DNA of 64,000 bases from Karstenula rhodostoma CBS 690.94 (Eukaryota; Ascomycota; Dothideomycetes; Pleosporales; Didymosphaeriaceae): positions 1,365,031 through 1,429,030 of the forward strand of contig MU001497.1 of the NCBI GenBank assembly GCA_010093485.1, given 5' to 3'. The notes beneath the pieces are model-generated. The model did no database searches and was not told the origin of the DNA. It saw only the letters and a list, made by a program, of their open reading frames with translations. Of this stretch, positions 23,247 through 32,853 are shown in pieces. Every line of letters begins with the position of its first letter. Position 1 is the first letter of the stretch. A program made the translations under genes and the position numbers.

Positions 23247-23786
23247 CTAGTCAATCTTGCCGAGCCTGGCATATTGTGCATGCTTCACCGCGACAATATA
23301 CACCACCACTGCGATCGTCAAAACTAGAACAGCCACAGCGACGACCACTCCAATTCCCGATCCTCTTCCGTCCTTCATTGCCTTCCTCTCGTTGCGCAGT
23401 GCGGTCATTTGCTCCCTGGCCCGGCCCCGCCGACGTGTGAGATCGTCATTCGCGGCGGCCTTGGCTTCGTCAAGTACATATGTTGAGCTTGCGGAGGTCC
23501 CCGGCTGTTCCGGCTTGTCTGGTCCGTAATCCTCTGATGTTTTTCTATTTGTAGACTTTGCTGCGGTGGTTGGGGCTGTCTCACGGTACGGCTTCTCGGT
23601 TGCTGGAGGTGTTAGAGGAGGGAGTCGGTTCGAAGACGGCGACAACAATAGTTCGATCTTACCAGGGGTGCGTAAAGCCTTGTGTTTAAGTACTCTGGCA
23701 AGCTTAGAAGGGTTCGTGTTGCGCATCGGGTCGTGACTGGGCGGGGAAACGGTTTGGAGTTCCTCGAGGGCTTTGCTCGTAGACAT
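23247..23786 (-). CDS. Hypothetical protein with C-terminal membrane anchor
   Basis: 179 aa in one exon, not recognised. Residues 1-130 are hydrophilic, rich in Pro/Ser/Thr and Lys, with a basic stretch (TRRRGRAREQM, LRNERKAMKDGRG). A single hydrophobic segment near 145-168 (GIGVVVAVAVLVLTIAVVVY) precedes a short tail HAQYARLGKID, so it looks tail-anchored with its bulk in the cytosol. No signal peptide. The ATG at 23786 (MSTSKALEEL) is the first in frame. It lies 230 bp from the convergent DLH gene. Function unknown. Confidence 0.6.
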   Translation of the reverse strand: MSTSKALEELQTVSPPSHDPMRNTNPSKLARVLKHKALRTPGKIELLLSPSSNRLPPLTPPATEKPYRETAPTTAAKSTNRKTSEDYGPDKPEQPGTSASSTYVLDEAKAAANDDLTRRRGRAREQMTALRNERKAMKDGRGSGIGVVVAVAVLVLTIAVVVYIVAVKHAQYARLGKID

Positions 23787-24253
23787 AGTGAAGGTTGAGT
23801 TGAGCAGTGGCAGTGTAACTTCTCAGGCATTTGCAGACGTGCGTGATTGGTACATAAGTTGAAGAGCCTTGAAAGAAGCTGTGTGCTATCGAGGTGAGGG
23901 TGACAGGGAAGGGTGATACATTGGAAGTGGTCATGTATTTGTATTAGAAGGACAGTATGGTACGTTGAAGGGCCATGTACATGAGACATGCTGTTGTGAA
24001 ATTCAAAGCAGGCGAAACCAGTTTCTCTTATGTGTTGCTCTGACCATAAACCGCGTGTCTCATCTTGAACCATCCAACGCCTCCGTGCGATAGCACCATG
24101 CCCACACGCAAATCGTCATGTTACAATCCCAGAGAGATGATCTCTATCAGGTCTCCGTTAAACCCATAGGCCCGAAAAGACACTGTCAGAAAATTCTTAG
24201 TGAAGAAGCGCATCTTGACTACGCTGATATTGAATACCTACAATAGTTTGCTG
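23787..24253. other. Intergenic, nothing recognised
   Basis: 467 bp between two minus-strand genes. Only short frames that extend the 5' side of the upstream gene without conserved sequence. Confidence 0.35.
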
Positions 24254-24427
24254 CTATCTGGCAAACCACCAGACCAGCGCGAATCCCAAGCACATCAATC
24301 CAATTAAAGCAGCCGCAGCCGTGTCTGTATCGAATGGTGGATCCGGATGCTTGAGACCCTTGGGCAAGACGTGCTGTTGCGATCGCTCCGCCTTTCGCGC
24401 TCTACCACTGTTGTTGCCTCGTGCCAT
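24254..24427 (-). CDS. Small tail-anchored protein, unknown
   Basis: 57 aa from the ATG at 24427 (MARGNNSGRA). A basic, hydrophilic N-terminus (RARKAERSQQ) is followed by a Pro/Asp-rich stretch and a hydrophobic C-terminal segment (AAAALIGLMCLGFALVWWFA) ending in Arg. The layout is that of small ER or mitochondrial outer-membrane tail-anchored proteins. I cannot assign a family. A longer in-frame 5' extension exists but is compositionally different and unlikely to be translated. Confidence 0.45.
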   Translation of the reverse strand: MARGNNSGRARKAERSQQHVLPKGLKHPDPPFDTDTAAAALIGLMCLGFALVWWFAR

Positions 24428-25131
24428 TTTCCGAGCGACTCCTATGTAGGCGCGGAACTTGTCTGGGATGACGTGCGTACGAAGGCTGGTTGAGTTTTGC
24501 TTGTATGTTTTTGAAGTGGCGTGTAGGTAGACGTTAATCGGCCAGGTTACTTTAGTTGAGGGCGGGCGTGCAGAGACTTGGAGAAGTTGCACGGTGAGTG
24601 AGAGTGAAATTTATATGTCTCACTTGTGGCTTCAGTGCACGTCGGGCCCGTGGCTACGTGCGGGCCGGAGACCTGGGTAGGCTGCGGAGGTGTGGCGCAG
24701 TATCCTACGTGGACTCGAGGGCGGGGAAGTGGTAGCAGGGGCGGGGTGTGGCGGTGTTTTCGCGCATGGAAGTGGTTAAAGAGTCGGTGGTAGGGGTTTG
24801 GAGATGCACAAATAAAACTCGGTGATATCAGTTTGCGAATGGGTTCCTATACAGCAACATACATATTGAAGGCTCACTTCTTATACATTGAAGACTTTCA
24901 AGCGAGTTAGTTACACATAACACATCATGCCTTTACTACTCTACTGCCAGACGCCTTCACCTTGTGGCCCGTCCCACTGTCAACCAGTTTGACTTGCAAC
25001 ATTTTTAATACTCTCAATTATTGGTAAATGTTACTATTATTGCTCTCGAGGTAACTTAACGCAGCTCTATAAGTGGGTAAATTCACTATTTTCTCATAAG
25101 CACGGTCGTAACGCGTTACAAGCCTCAAGTA
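24428..25131. other. Intergenic, slightly AT-rich
   Basis: About 700 bp without a convincing gene. The part near 24990-25110 is AT-enriched (TTTTTAATACTCTCAATTA) and could be a small degraded repeat. No structure recognised. Confidence 0.35.
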
Positions 25132-25482
25132 CTACCAGTCTGGTATAAGCGCTAGGATGGCATTAATATAACCGTTGTCGTTCTCCCTAAGAGTTGTGAT
25201 AGCTGTCTCTCTCTCCACATTCGCGTTCTGCATGACGAGCTCGATGTCTTTTGGTGTGGTATCTGGATGCTGAGTGGCCGCATCCGCCAACAGATTTGAA
25301 AGTAGTTGCTGTAGCTTTCCCAGGACTTCCCTGGCCATCGAATATCCTTCCTGGAACTTCAGGTTTCCTTCCTCTATCTTCAGGTCTTCTTGCTGCCTCA
25401 GTCGCTCGATGTATCGGTCCGAACCCCTTATCCACTTGTCCTTTGCTTTGAGAATTGGATGTCGTCTAGCTTGTGGTAACAT
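25132..25482 (-). CDS. Small protein with C-terminal NAC-alpha/HYPK-like UBA domain
   Basis: 116 aa in one exon. Residues 1-75 are charged and probably helical (KWIRGSDRYIERLRQQEDLK, then a Leu-rich LGKLQQLLSNLLADA). Residues 78-116 (DIELVMQNANVERETAITTL, then RENDNGYINAILALIPDW) resemble the UBA-like domain that ends the NAC alpha subunit (family pattern DIELVMxQxNxSRxxAVxALxxNDxDxVNAIMxL). The NAC domain itself is absent, so it is not a NAC alpha orthologue. It may be a lineage-specific ubiquitin- or ribosome-related protein. The NAC beta gene lies about 3 kb away, which may be coincidence. Expression is unproven and flanks are AT-enriched. Confidence 0.55.
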   Translation of the reverse strand: MLPQARRHPILKAKDKWIRGSDRYIERLRQQEDLKIEEGNLKFQEGYSMAREVLGKLQQLLSNLLADAATQHPDTTPKDIELVMQNANVERETAITTLRENDNGYINAILALIPDW

Positions 25483-26142
25483 GTCCTAAGATGGGTTGAC
25501 CACAATGGAGGGAGGGTTGAATTTGGACTTGCAAGGTTGCGTAGGTCGCCAAAAGAGGGAAAAGGATGTTGTATCCCGTAGAGGGTACAGGGTGCCTTGG
25601 TAGTGGTTTTTAAGTAGGTAACACGACGATCGAATGAGCTTGGGGCAGGACGGTTGCGAAGTGAGTTCCCCATTTTCAGAAAGTTGTGTAAACCTAGGAT
25701 CGGATGGTGAAATTTGGTAGCTCAATTTTTGCTCAACAACCTTGCTTTTTTGCTCGTCTCTGGAATCAGGAACGGGTTGTGCAGATACCCATGGTGGTTC
25801 ACACCAACATGGAGAGGTTAGCGGTATCGGCGAAGGGGACTGCTAAGCATTTCATGGTTGCGAAGGTCTCAACTGATCTACTTGATAATTCCGACGAACA
25901 TCTAGGCAAGCGTAGATCAGTTTAGGAGAGAAGGTAAGAATGCGGTTGCACATGACAGCATATTACGAGCTCAGGGTAGACTTTCAACTCGCTACAAAAA
26001 TGGAACGGACCGAAATATTGCCACTAAAACATACTTTACTAAAATTCTCCCTTAGGGTATTTTCTTGATCCACGGCGGGAACAAAACGTGCATTACCTCC
26101 ACCACCAAGACAAGGACGAACACAATGAACCACCACTCTTCT
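25483..26142. other. Intergenic, nothing recognised
   Basis: 660 bp upstream of the UBA-like gene and downstream of the flavoprotein gene. Only short frames. Confidence 0.35.
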
Positions 26143-27417
26143 CTAGCCCCGACTCATACCCATCTGACCAGCCGCGACAACTGGCTGAGGCTTCCACTTG
26201 CTCTCCTTCTCATACGTCTTTCCGTTCATATGACCCTCCACCAACATGTTTATCATGTAATCTCTTCCTTTGATGCCCCAGACCATCAAACTCGGCAGGG
26301 CCATGCCGTTGGCAGCCCCTACACCCTTGGACGTGCCAATCGGCACAAGCTGCTGCTCCTTCAAATTGGCCTCGTAGTGCCTGTCTGGACCAGGCGCCTG
26401 GCCAGAAAGATGAGCAACAAGGTCTGTGCGAAGATTGGTCATAGCAACAGGGATAGCGTCGTACTGGTCCATAACTCCTCCACGTGTGTAGGAACCACAG
26501 TCTCCCACAACGTAGACGCGCGGGCCTGCGGCCTCGACGCGGAGTGTCTTGGCATTGCAGGAGACGCGGTTCCGGTTGTCGAGCCATTCTTTGGGAAGGA
26601 AGCTGGTGTTGGGACGGATGCCTGTAGCGTCGATATAGATGTCTGCCTCAATGGTCTTGCCGTCCGAAAGTTGGACCGTGGTCTTCGCGTCTTCGCTGGC
26701 CTTGGTGGCAGAGACGACCTTAGTGTTGTAGATCACGTCTGCGCCAACCCGCTTGAGATACTTTTCGGCTTGCTTAGATATCGACTCGCGCAGGACGGGC
26801 AACATCTTTTTCTCCGCACTGATGATTGTAACATTCGCTTTGGGGTTCTTGGGTGCAGAAGCCATCAGGCCTGGTTTTCCGTTGAGGAATTCGGCTATCT
26901 CGCCGGCCGTCTCGACGCCCACGGGCCCCGCACCGCCAATTACCACGGTCTTTGCATTTTTGAGTTCAGAGTGGAATGCATCATACGTTGCCTCCAGGGC
27001 GGTACGATCCGTCGTCTGAGTAAAAAGTGGAGTAGGTGTCGAAAATCCTGTGGCAATGACCAATGCGGCATACGGAATGCTCTTCTGTTCTCCGCTGACC
27101 GTCTCTACAGAGACCGTCTGTCCGGCGGGATCGACGTGCGTTGCCTTGCCTTGCACAAAGGTAAACTTGTCTTTTGCGTAGGCGAATGCTGGCTCGATGG
27201 GGTAGAATAGCTTGTGGTAGGGCATAAGATCCTTCGAAGCAGCGACTCTTGGACCGGCGATTCTCCAGAAGAAATCCTTCGAGGGATTGACGACCATGAC
27301 ATTGTAAGTGGAGCCATCTTTCTTGGGAAGCTGGGGAATAACGTGTTTTAGAGCGTAGTGGGCGGCGCTCATGCCCGCGAAAGCGCCGCCGAGAACGAGG
27401 ATGGTTTCTGTAGACAT
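26143..27417 (-). CDS. AIF2/FSP1-like FAD-dependent NAD(P)H oxidoreductase
   Basis: Pyridine nucleotide-disulfide oxidoreductase of the AMID/FSP1 (apoptosis-inducing factor 2) type, which transfers electrons from NAD(P)H to quinones. Single exon, 424 aa from ATG 27417 (MSTETILVLGGAF). An in-frame ATG eight codons upstream is possible but puts non-conserved residues before the FAD motif. Seen: N-terminal Rossmann motif ILVLGGAFAGMSAAHYAL (FAD), second Rossmann motif VVIGGAGPVGVETAGEIAEF (NAD(P)H) around residue 165, ATG box IDATGIRPNT, and VYVVGDCGSY (FAD ribityl contact). No mitochondrial presequence and no membrane span are obvious. Many fungi have several paralogues, so a specific name is not assigned. 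Confidence 0.85.
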   Translation of the reverse strand: MSTETILVLGGAFAGMSAAHYALKHVIPQLPKKDGSTYNVMVVNPSKDFFWRIAGPRVAASKDLMPYHKLFYPIEPAFAYAKDKFTFVQGKATHVDPAGQTVSVETVSGEQKSIPYAALVIATGFSTPTPLFTQTTDRTALEATYDAFHSELKNAKTVVIGGAGPVGVETAGEIAEFLNGKPGLMASAPKNPKANVTIISAEKKMLPVLRESISKQAEKYLKRVGADVIYNTKVVSATKASEDAKTTVQLSDGKTIEADIYIDATGIRPNTSFLPKEWLDNRNRVSCNAKTLRVEAAGPRVYVVGDCGSYTRGGVMDQYDAIPVAMTNLRTDLVAHLSGQAPGPDRHYEANLKEQQLVPIGTSKGVGAANGMALPSLMVWGIKGRDYMINMLVEGHMNGKTYEKESKWKPQPVVAAGQMGMSRG

Positions 27418-28387
27418 GGCGCTGTTGGGTATCACAACCAAAGTGGAATTGAAGAGGACAAGAGGAAGAGGGAAGGGCGAAGGAATACAAAGCGTGTCGA
27501 AGGGCAGGAAGAGCGAGTCAAGGCACGATAAACGCGCTCGGGGACGAAACGAGTTGAAGTAGGGGCAGAAGTCGGGGATCCGAACGAACGAGTCGTGACG
27601 CTAGGACCAGCACTCGTGCAACGATGATTTCTGGAGGATGTCGTGTGCTGGATATATACTTTTGTGCATCTTGGGGTTGGAGCCGCAGGCATGACCAGGC
27701 CGTATTGTGTAAGCTACTGCGCCTCCGGGCGGAAGATTAGCAATGTGCTGGGGAAGGCAACCAATGTCGGAAGCCTGGGAGATCCGTTCCGGCTGCTCCA
27801 GGCGTGATGACCAAGCGTTGGCACCACGTCCGAACAACAAAAGCAGATACGCTTTGAAACGACCCCTGAGGCTAGTCCGTGTCGGTGACTGTGAATGTGC
27901 AGTAATTCCGCCTTTTGCTAGCATGCCAGGAGATGATTTTGTTGGATTGGTCATACCGAGGCGGCAGCGAATGCACCTTTTGAGGAGGGAGCATGGCCAT
28001 TATGAGCCGTATTCGTCCAAGCATGCAGGTTCCGCACAAGGACCAAACCATGTAGCCAGTTGCACGCACAGTTGGTGGGCTCGTGGGAACGCTGCCCTCC
28101 CACTGCGAGGCAAGCACCGTCACAGCCAAGTCACCAAGTCACACGACAGGCTTGTCAAATGGATCATTGCTCGGACTTTTCCATACTATATGTTTCATAA
28201 TAAACGCCAGCCCGGCCCGTATGCGACATGAGATTGGCCACGAGGGCCAACTGGAAGAGGAATGGAAGTAGGCCGTATCCACAGTCATCCGTATCACATA
28301 CATAGTAGTAGCCCACATTGCGCTATATCCCAACTAGCTCGATATAGTATGGTACTACAGATGCGTCCTCCGTGCTCGACGAGCAAC
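27418..28387. other. Intergenic, nothing recognised
   Basis: 970 bp holding the flavoprotein gene promoter and the NAC beta 3' end. Frames here are short, overlap on both strands and show no conserved motifs. Confidence 0.4.
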
Positions 28388-29242
28388 TTACTCAACCTCG
28401 GTCTTGGACTCGAAGTTGTCGCCAGCAACGAGGTCGGGGATATCATCATCATCGTCGTCGTCGTCCTTCTTGTCGTCCTCGCCCTTGTCCTTCTGCATGC
28501 TCTGGTAGCTCTCGGCGAGCTTGCGCAGCGACGCCAGCGAGTCGGGGCCGAGCTGGTTGAGGATACCGGGGACGAGCTCGGTGAGCTCCTTGTCTTCGCC
28601 GTTGCCGTAGATGGCGAAGGTGTTGGAGGGCACAGAGGCGTGGACTAGCGGTTCGTGTTAGCGGAGGATCCAGAGTGCAGAGGCAGCCGGATTGGAGGTC
28701 GAGGACCACGGGCGCCTGCATGCAATCAATGCACGCAGCGTGTTCCTCGACTCCGGCTACGGCGGGGGCGAGCATACCCTTTGGTGCCGAGAAGTGGATC
28801 ACGTTTCCATCGGTCTTGAACATGTTGACCTCTTCAATGGCCTGGATGGGCTGGACGTTGAGCTTCTTGAGCGCGCCCTGGAGCTTCTTGTCGTCGGTGC
28901 CGGCGCTCTTGTGCACCTTCTTGACCTTCCTTCGCGGGGTGCCCTTGCCACTGTTTCGCCGTGGTTAGCTTTGTCCACATGTATATTTGCAACATCCCAT
29001 CCGAAGTCGTGTCAGCAGCGGGGGCGGGCTGGCTCGGTGGGGGGCACATATTCAATGGCGGGGTCGTGCGGCCGGACGAGCTGGAGAAAAGATGAGGGCT
29101 TACCCTGTGTCGCATGTCAGCTCGCCAGTCTGCGGAACAGCACAGCAGTTTGCCCGCGGGATAGCGTGGCTTCACGCCGAGGCGGAGGAGACGTACCAAT
29201 GCGCACCGACTGCTGCATGCGCGCCAGCTTTGCTTGATCCAT
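28388..29242 (-). CDS. EGD1: Nascent polypeptide-associated complex subunit beta
   Basis: Ribosome-bound NAC beta (BTF3/Egd1), which shields nascent chains and limits mistargeting to the ER. Proposed exons: 29242-29197, a single nucleotide at 29104, 28950-28778 and 28644-28388, giving 158 aa, the family's usual size. The protein starts [20 protein letters not shown], then [10 protein letters not shown] (ribosome-binding motif), the NAC domain ([55 protein letters not shown]) and an acidic tail. Introns are 92, 153 and 133 bp with donors GTACGT, GTAAGC and GTATGC. The exon-1/exon-3 junction cannot give the invariant RIGGKGT in frame unless one G between two introns (ACACAG/G/GTAAGC) is retained. 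The alternative is a weak GTCTCC donor giving RIGTGKGT. Confidence 0.93.
29104..29104 (-). other. EGD1: Predicted single-nucleotide exon of EGD1
   Basis: On the minus strand the context is GAGCTGACATGCGACACAG, then G, then GTAAGCCC: a branch-like CTGAC, a CACAG acceptor, one base, and a strong GTAAGC donor. Retaining this G gives codon G/G/T across three exons and restores Gly in RIGGKGT. Confidence 0.6.
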
Positions 29243-29786
29243 ATTTGCGGTGAGGAGAGAAATTCGAGGTCACGGCGGAATCACTGCGCGGGCTACGTCA
29301 GCGGCTGGTCGAAAATAACCTCGTGAGACTGGGCGTGTATCCGCGAGGCGTGCGAGGAAGGATATACGTACGGGATTCGGGCTGCTGGGTGGAGGCTGCG
29401 CGGGTGTGCTTTGGTGATGGAGTGGAAGCGCGTGAACGGAGAAAAAGCGCCGAGGCTCCGAATGTGGCCTCGCTTGAGCGTCGTGGGCGATTTTCCTCAC
29501 TCACGGTATGTCAGGCTTGCGACCCCCATCGGTCATTGTTATGGGCTGGTAACGACTGCATGGTTCTCTTTCACGTCCAACATCTGTCGTGTGCGCTCGG
29601 AATGTATCGCAGTGAATTGAAAGCTGCCAGTCCATACATTGACCAATCACATCCACGCAAATCTTCTTTATGTAAAAGTCACGAGCACGGGCGAGCATCG
29701 GTGAAGAGCACACTCAAGGATGAAAGAGAAGATCATGGTATCATTGGAACGACCGTCTATACACACGCGCCCTTTTCCCTGTATCC
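29243..29786. other. EGD1 promoter and BIM1-like gene 3' spacer
   Basis: 544 bp. The right part should be the 3' end of the BIM1-like gene and the left part the EGD1 promoter. No other feature recognised. Confidence 0.4.
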
Positions 29787-30496
29787 TTACAGCAAAGCAA
29801 ACGCAGCCATGCCCGCGGCACCCATGACCCACGCGCCAGCTGTCGCGTGAGCGGCAGCGCCCGGTGTCGAGCTCGGGGAGCTACTTGGGGAAGAGGGCGA
29901 GGAGCCTCCTGAGGTGGTCCCATTGGGCTGGCCTGCCATGTTCTCCTGCGTGACTTTGACGCCCGTGCTGTTTTGGCAGTGGCTCTTGTAGTCTGATTCG
30001 GAGAGCGTAGTGTTGACAAAAGTGACATCGGCGCACTGCGTAATGTTAACAACGGCGGCTCCGCAAGACGACCGCGTGCTTGGCTCACCTGGTACAGTCC
30101 GCCAATGGGATCGCCATTGCTCACCACTTGCAATGTGCCATTGGTGCCCGCGGAGATGTTGAGGTTTGATGGAATGTTGACTGAGCCAAAGCAGAAGTTA
30201 CTGGGGCCCTCCTCAGAGAGGGTCGGGACCAGAGTGATGGTGAAGTCATCAGCACTGGGGTTGTTGCCGAGCGCAAGGTATACAGCCACTTTGGTTTGCG
30301 TGTGGTGCATATCCAGTTGAACAGGAGCACCGGAAAGCGGGAACTCGGTGCGGTTACTGCTCGGAGTGTCGAAGCCGCCGCAAGGACCGCCCGTTGCCTT
30401 GTCATCATCGAATCCGCGCCTGTCGGGCCAGGTGAGGAGGAAGTGGGCCGAGGCGAGCGGCAGTGCGGCGAGAAGAGTGAGGGCGTTGAAGAGCAT
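29787..30496 (-). CDS. GPI-anchored BIM1/X325-type copper-binding protein
   Basis: Secreted copper protein of the LPMO-related X325 family. Cryptococcus BIM1, a member, captures copper for the CTR importer. Exons 30496-30089 and 30035-29787 join in phase 0 (GGLYQ/CADVTF) over a 53-bp intron, giving 218 aa. Signal peptide MLFNALTLLAALPLASA leaves His as the mature N-terminus (HFLLTWP), the hallmark of the copper-binding His-brace. A second His candidate is in LDMHHTQ (mature about 47-48) and an Asp ligand candidate in CADVTF (mature about 122). The C-terminus is a Ser/Pro-rich linker and a hydrophobic tail (AWVMGAAGMAAFALL), a GPI signal. Six NxS/T sequons are plausible. It lies next to a CTR gene and shares TTGCTC promoter motifs with the group, supporting a role in copper uptake rather than polysaccharide oxidation. 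Confidence 0.87.
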
Positions 30497-31246
30497 CCTG
30501 AAGCTGGTGATGGGACCGGCGTGGGATATCGTGGGGGTACTGCAAAGGAAGAATGAAAGCGAGGCGAAAATGGTTGGAGCTCGCAGTGAAGGTCGAAGCT
30601 GGGCGTGGACCTTAGTTATTGTCTCTCCCCATGCCATGCTCATTCCGACCATGCACCTCGCGTGGCGCGCGCGCTCGCGTCAAGCCATTATGAGCTTGTT
30701 TGATCTTGCTCCGCCGCTAGACTACAATAGCAGGTGGTACATTGACAAAGCCATGTTGGGTGCCAACGCCTAGACTGAGAGCAATTGAGCAAGTTGCGGG
30801 ACACCTAGCGCGAGATCAGCAAGGGCCCACCCGAGGAGCTACAACCAATTCACGGTATTTCTCAATCTTGCTCTCCACTGCAGTACTGCCACTGCCATGC
30901 ACTCAGTCACAACTCTGGACGGCGGGACGGGGCTGATAAAGTACAAGCTTTGGTTAACGGAAGTGGCGGCCGGGCTCGCGGGTCTCCTCTCTTTCGGACC
31001 TGGGGGTCGCTGCACCACCAGGTACTAGGTGCAGTTCCTCAGTGCACCCGCGCACTAACAAACTCTCCTTGTGATCACATTGCTCGCATGGGGTGGGAGG
31101 CTTGCTATGCCTGGGATCCGATGTATTGCATGTATGCACAATCGGACCAAGGCTGAACCCTGCAGCTACTCTATTCCCCGCATTACCAACGTGCGTGGAC
31201 AGTGCCAAGTTGTTGCACGCTCTTGTGAGATATGAAATATGAGATA
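30497..31246. promoter_or_regulatory. BIM1-like gene promoter with repeated TTGCTC motifs
   Basis: TTGCTC or its complement GAGCAA occurs at 30704-30709, 30779-30784, 30787-30792, 30868-30873 and 31080-31085: five in 750 bp against about 0.4 expected. The central pair reads GAGCAATTGAGCAAGTT. This is close to the copper-responsive element bound by Mac1-type factors (TTTGCTC core, reported for yeast). The 11-mer TTGAGCAAGTT at 30785-30795 is repeated exactly at 32332-32342 in the CTR/reductase promoter. Confidence 0.5.
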
Positions 31247-31886
31247 CTACATGGACATGGCGCCTTGGTTGAACCTGCCCAACGCCAACTCTCCAATGAA
31301 AGCACCAGCCAGAACTGAAAGGAAATAGCCGACATTGTAGGTCATGACGGCTAACATGCTGGCAAACAGTCAGCTAAAGTGGATCAATGTCCCACAGTGC
31401 CACTCACAGAAGGTAGCCAACGCCCGCCGCCACTGTCATGATGGCAGCTCGTGGAAGATCGACGCTGAACCGGAAGGGCTGCACGTGTCTCGCAGGAGCC
31501 TCGACGATCCTTACGTTCTCTTGCAGCCCGTTGGTTGTGAGGATGCCAGTCATGGAGTTTGCATCGTTGAAAGCCTTGTCTGTCGCCGTTTGCTGATCTG
31601 CCGTGACAACATATCTTCGCTTCATGGCGCTCTGGAGAGCCCTGTACTCGAGGAAGGTTTTGGCGGTCAAAAGCGCTCGGAGAAGGATGGCAAGGATGAT
31701 GAGGAAGATGCAAGTTCCCGCGTATGCGCCAGCGCTCGCCGGTGTCCAAGCCTCGGAATACAGCGGTGTTGTCGTTGATGTGAAGAAGGACATGGGCATT
31801 CCCATGGACATTGAGGAGCCACTGCTCGTCCCGTCCATGTCCATACCCCCCATGGATGCCATATCGTGACCCTCGTGGGCGACCAT
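31247..31886 (-). CDS. CTR-family copper transporter
   Basis: Plasma-membrane Cu(I) importer working as a trimer. Exons 31886-31408 and 31358-31247 join over a 49-bp intron (GTGAGT...GCCAG) to give 196 aa; the junction reads GYLLMLAVMTYNVGYF. Seen: Met/His-rich N-terminus (HEGHDMASMGGMDM, SMSMGMPM) for copper capture; TM1 around 55-75 (GTCIFLIILAILLRALL); a cytosolic loop; TM2 containing the obligatory MxxxM (MLAVM); TM3 with the GxxxG packing motif (GAFIG); and a short C-terminus. An in-frame ATG 25 codons upstream exists, but MVAHEGHDM is preferred because the Mets motif begins there. Head-to-head with the metalloreductase at 32854, consistent with reduction of Cu(II) before import. Close to Ctr3/Ctr4-type short fungal CTRs. 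Confidence 0.92.
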
Positions 31887-32853
31887 TGTGATGGTAAGCG
31901 TTTCGGCGTGCGGATTGTTCGGATTAGGTAGATGAAAGTATTGGGTCGGCGGAACGATCACGGGCGGGCAGGCGGGGCGCTTATGAAGTCGAGGACCAAA
32001 GTGTCAAGACGAGCTTGGCTTGCTGTAGAAGACGCCAGGCAAGGCTCGCGCATGAATGCACGAACGATAGTGGATAGGCGAGGGCGATGGCGGGAAATCT
32101 CGCGACAGTCAAGGAAAGACAAGAGGAAGGCTGAAGCGTGCAAGGTAAGGGACTCGCGATAGCTTGTTCTGCCAACTCGATGCAGCGAGATTGTGATGCA
32201 CGCGCTGCTTCTGTGAGTGGCACAGGTGTACACGAGCCTTTGCTGTTGGAACCCCATTGTGCCAGGTGCATGATGCTGCTGCTTGCAGTGGTGGCGGCGA
32301 GGCCACGGTCGCGCCGGCTCTGTGCGTGCATTTGAGCAAGTTACACTAGCATATTGACAGGGGCACACGCCAGCGCTAGCCGCAAGCGGGCAAACGTCCC
32401 TCCATTCACCCTTCGACCACATGTGCCGCGTGCAGTGAATACCAGGCCCGCGGCGACCGACAGCTGTCCGCCGCATGTGCTACGTCGGGGCTGTGGCTAC
32501 TGGGCGGATTCTTCTGACATCTCCACCGCCAGCTTCTGCTCTGTTGATGGATGCGACGGCCCTGACGTCGCCTCCACACGCAGCAGCAACCTGCTCATTG
32601 AGGATCAATTCCTACCGAGAAAGGTCGCTTCATTCGTCGTACATGGCCATCATCGCGGGGACTTGCAGCTCCGACCATTCAAGACAAAGCAGGCAGCGTT
32701 GCAACAACACTGCGTCTTGTCCTACTTGACAGACTTCATCCCGCTAAGGACAGGCCGAAACGACACACCGTGGTCCTGTGCTTTGCTTTGCTTCCGATCC
32801 AGCCTTCTGACACATTGATTGTGCATTCTGCGCGTGGCGCATTACCAGATACC
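31887..32853. promoter_or_regulatory. Divergent CTR/metalloreductase promoter
   Basis: 967 bp between head-to-head start codons. It contains TTGAGCAAGTT at 32332-32342 (complement AACTTGCTCAA, identical to the block in the BIM1-like promoter) and TTTGCTG at 32239-32245, a core resembling Cuf1/Mac1 copper-signalling elements. No gene is supported inside it. Confidence 0.4.

Noticed and set aside
26065..27210. 381-codon plus-strand frame
   Set aside because: Lies antisense to the AIF2-like flavoprotein, whose motifs are clear.
29105..29196. EGD1 model with one long first intron
   Set aside because: Direct joining breaks the NAC frame; the in-frame alternative needs a poor GTCTCC donor and adds a Thr to an invariant motif.
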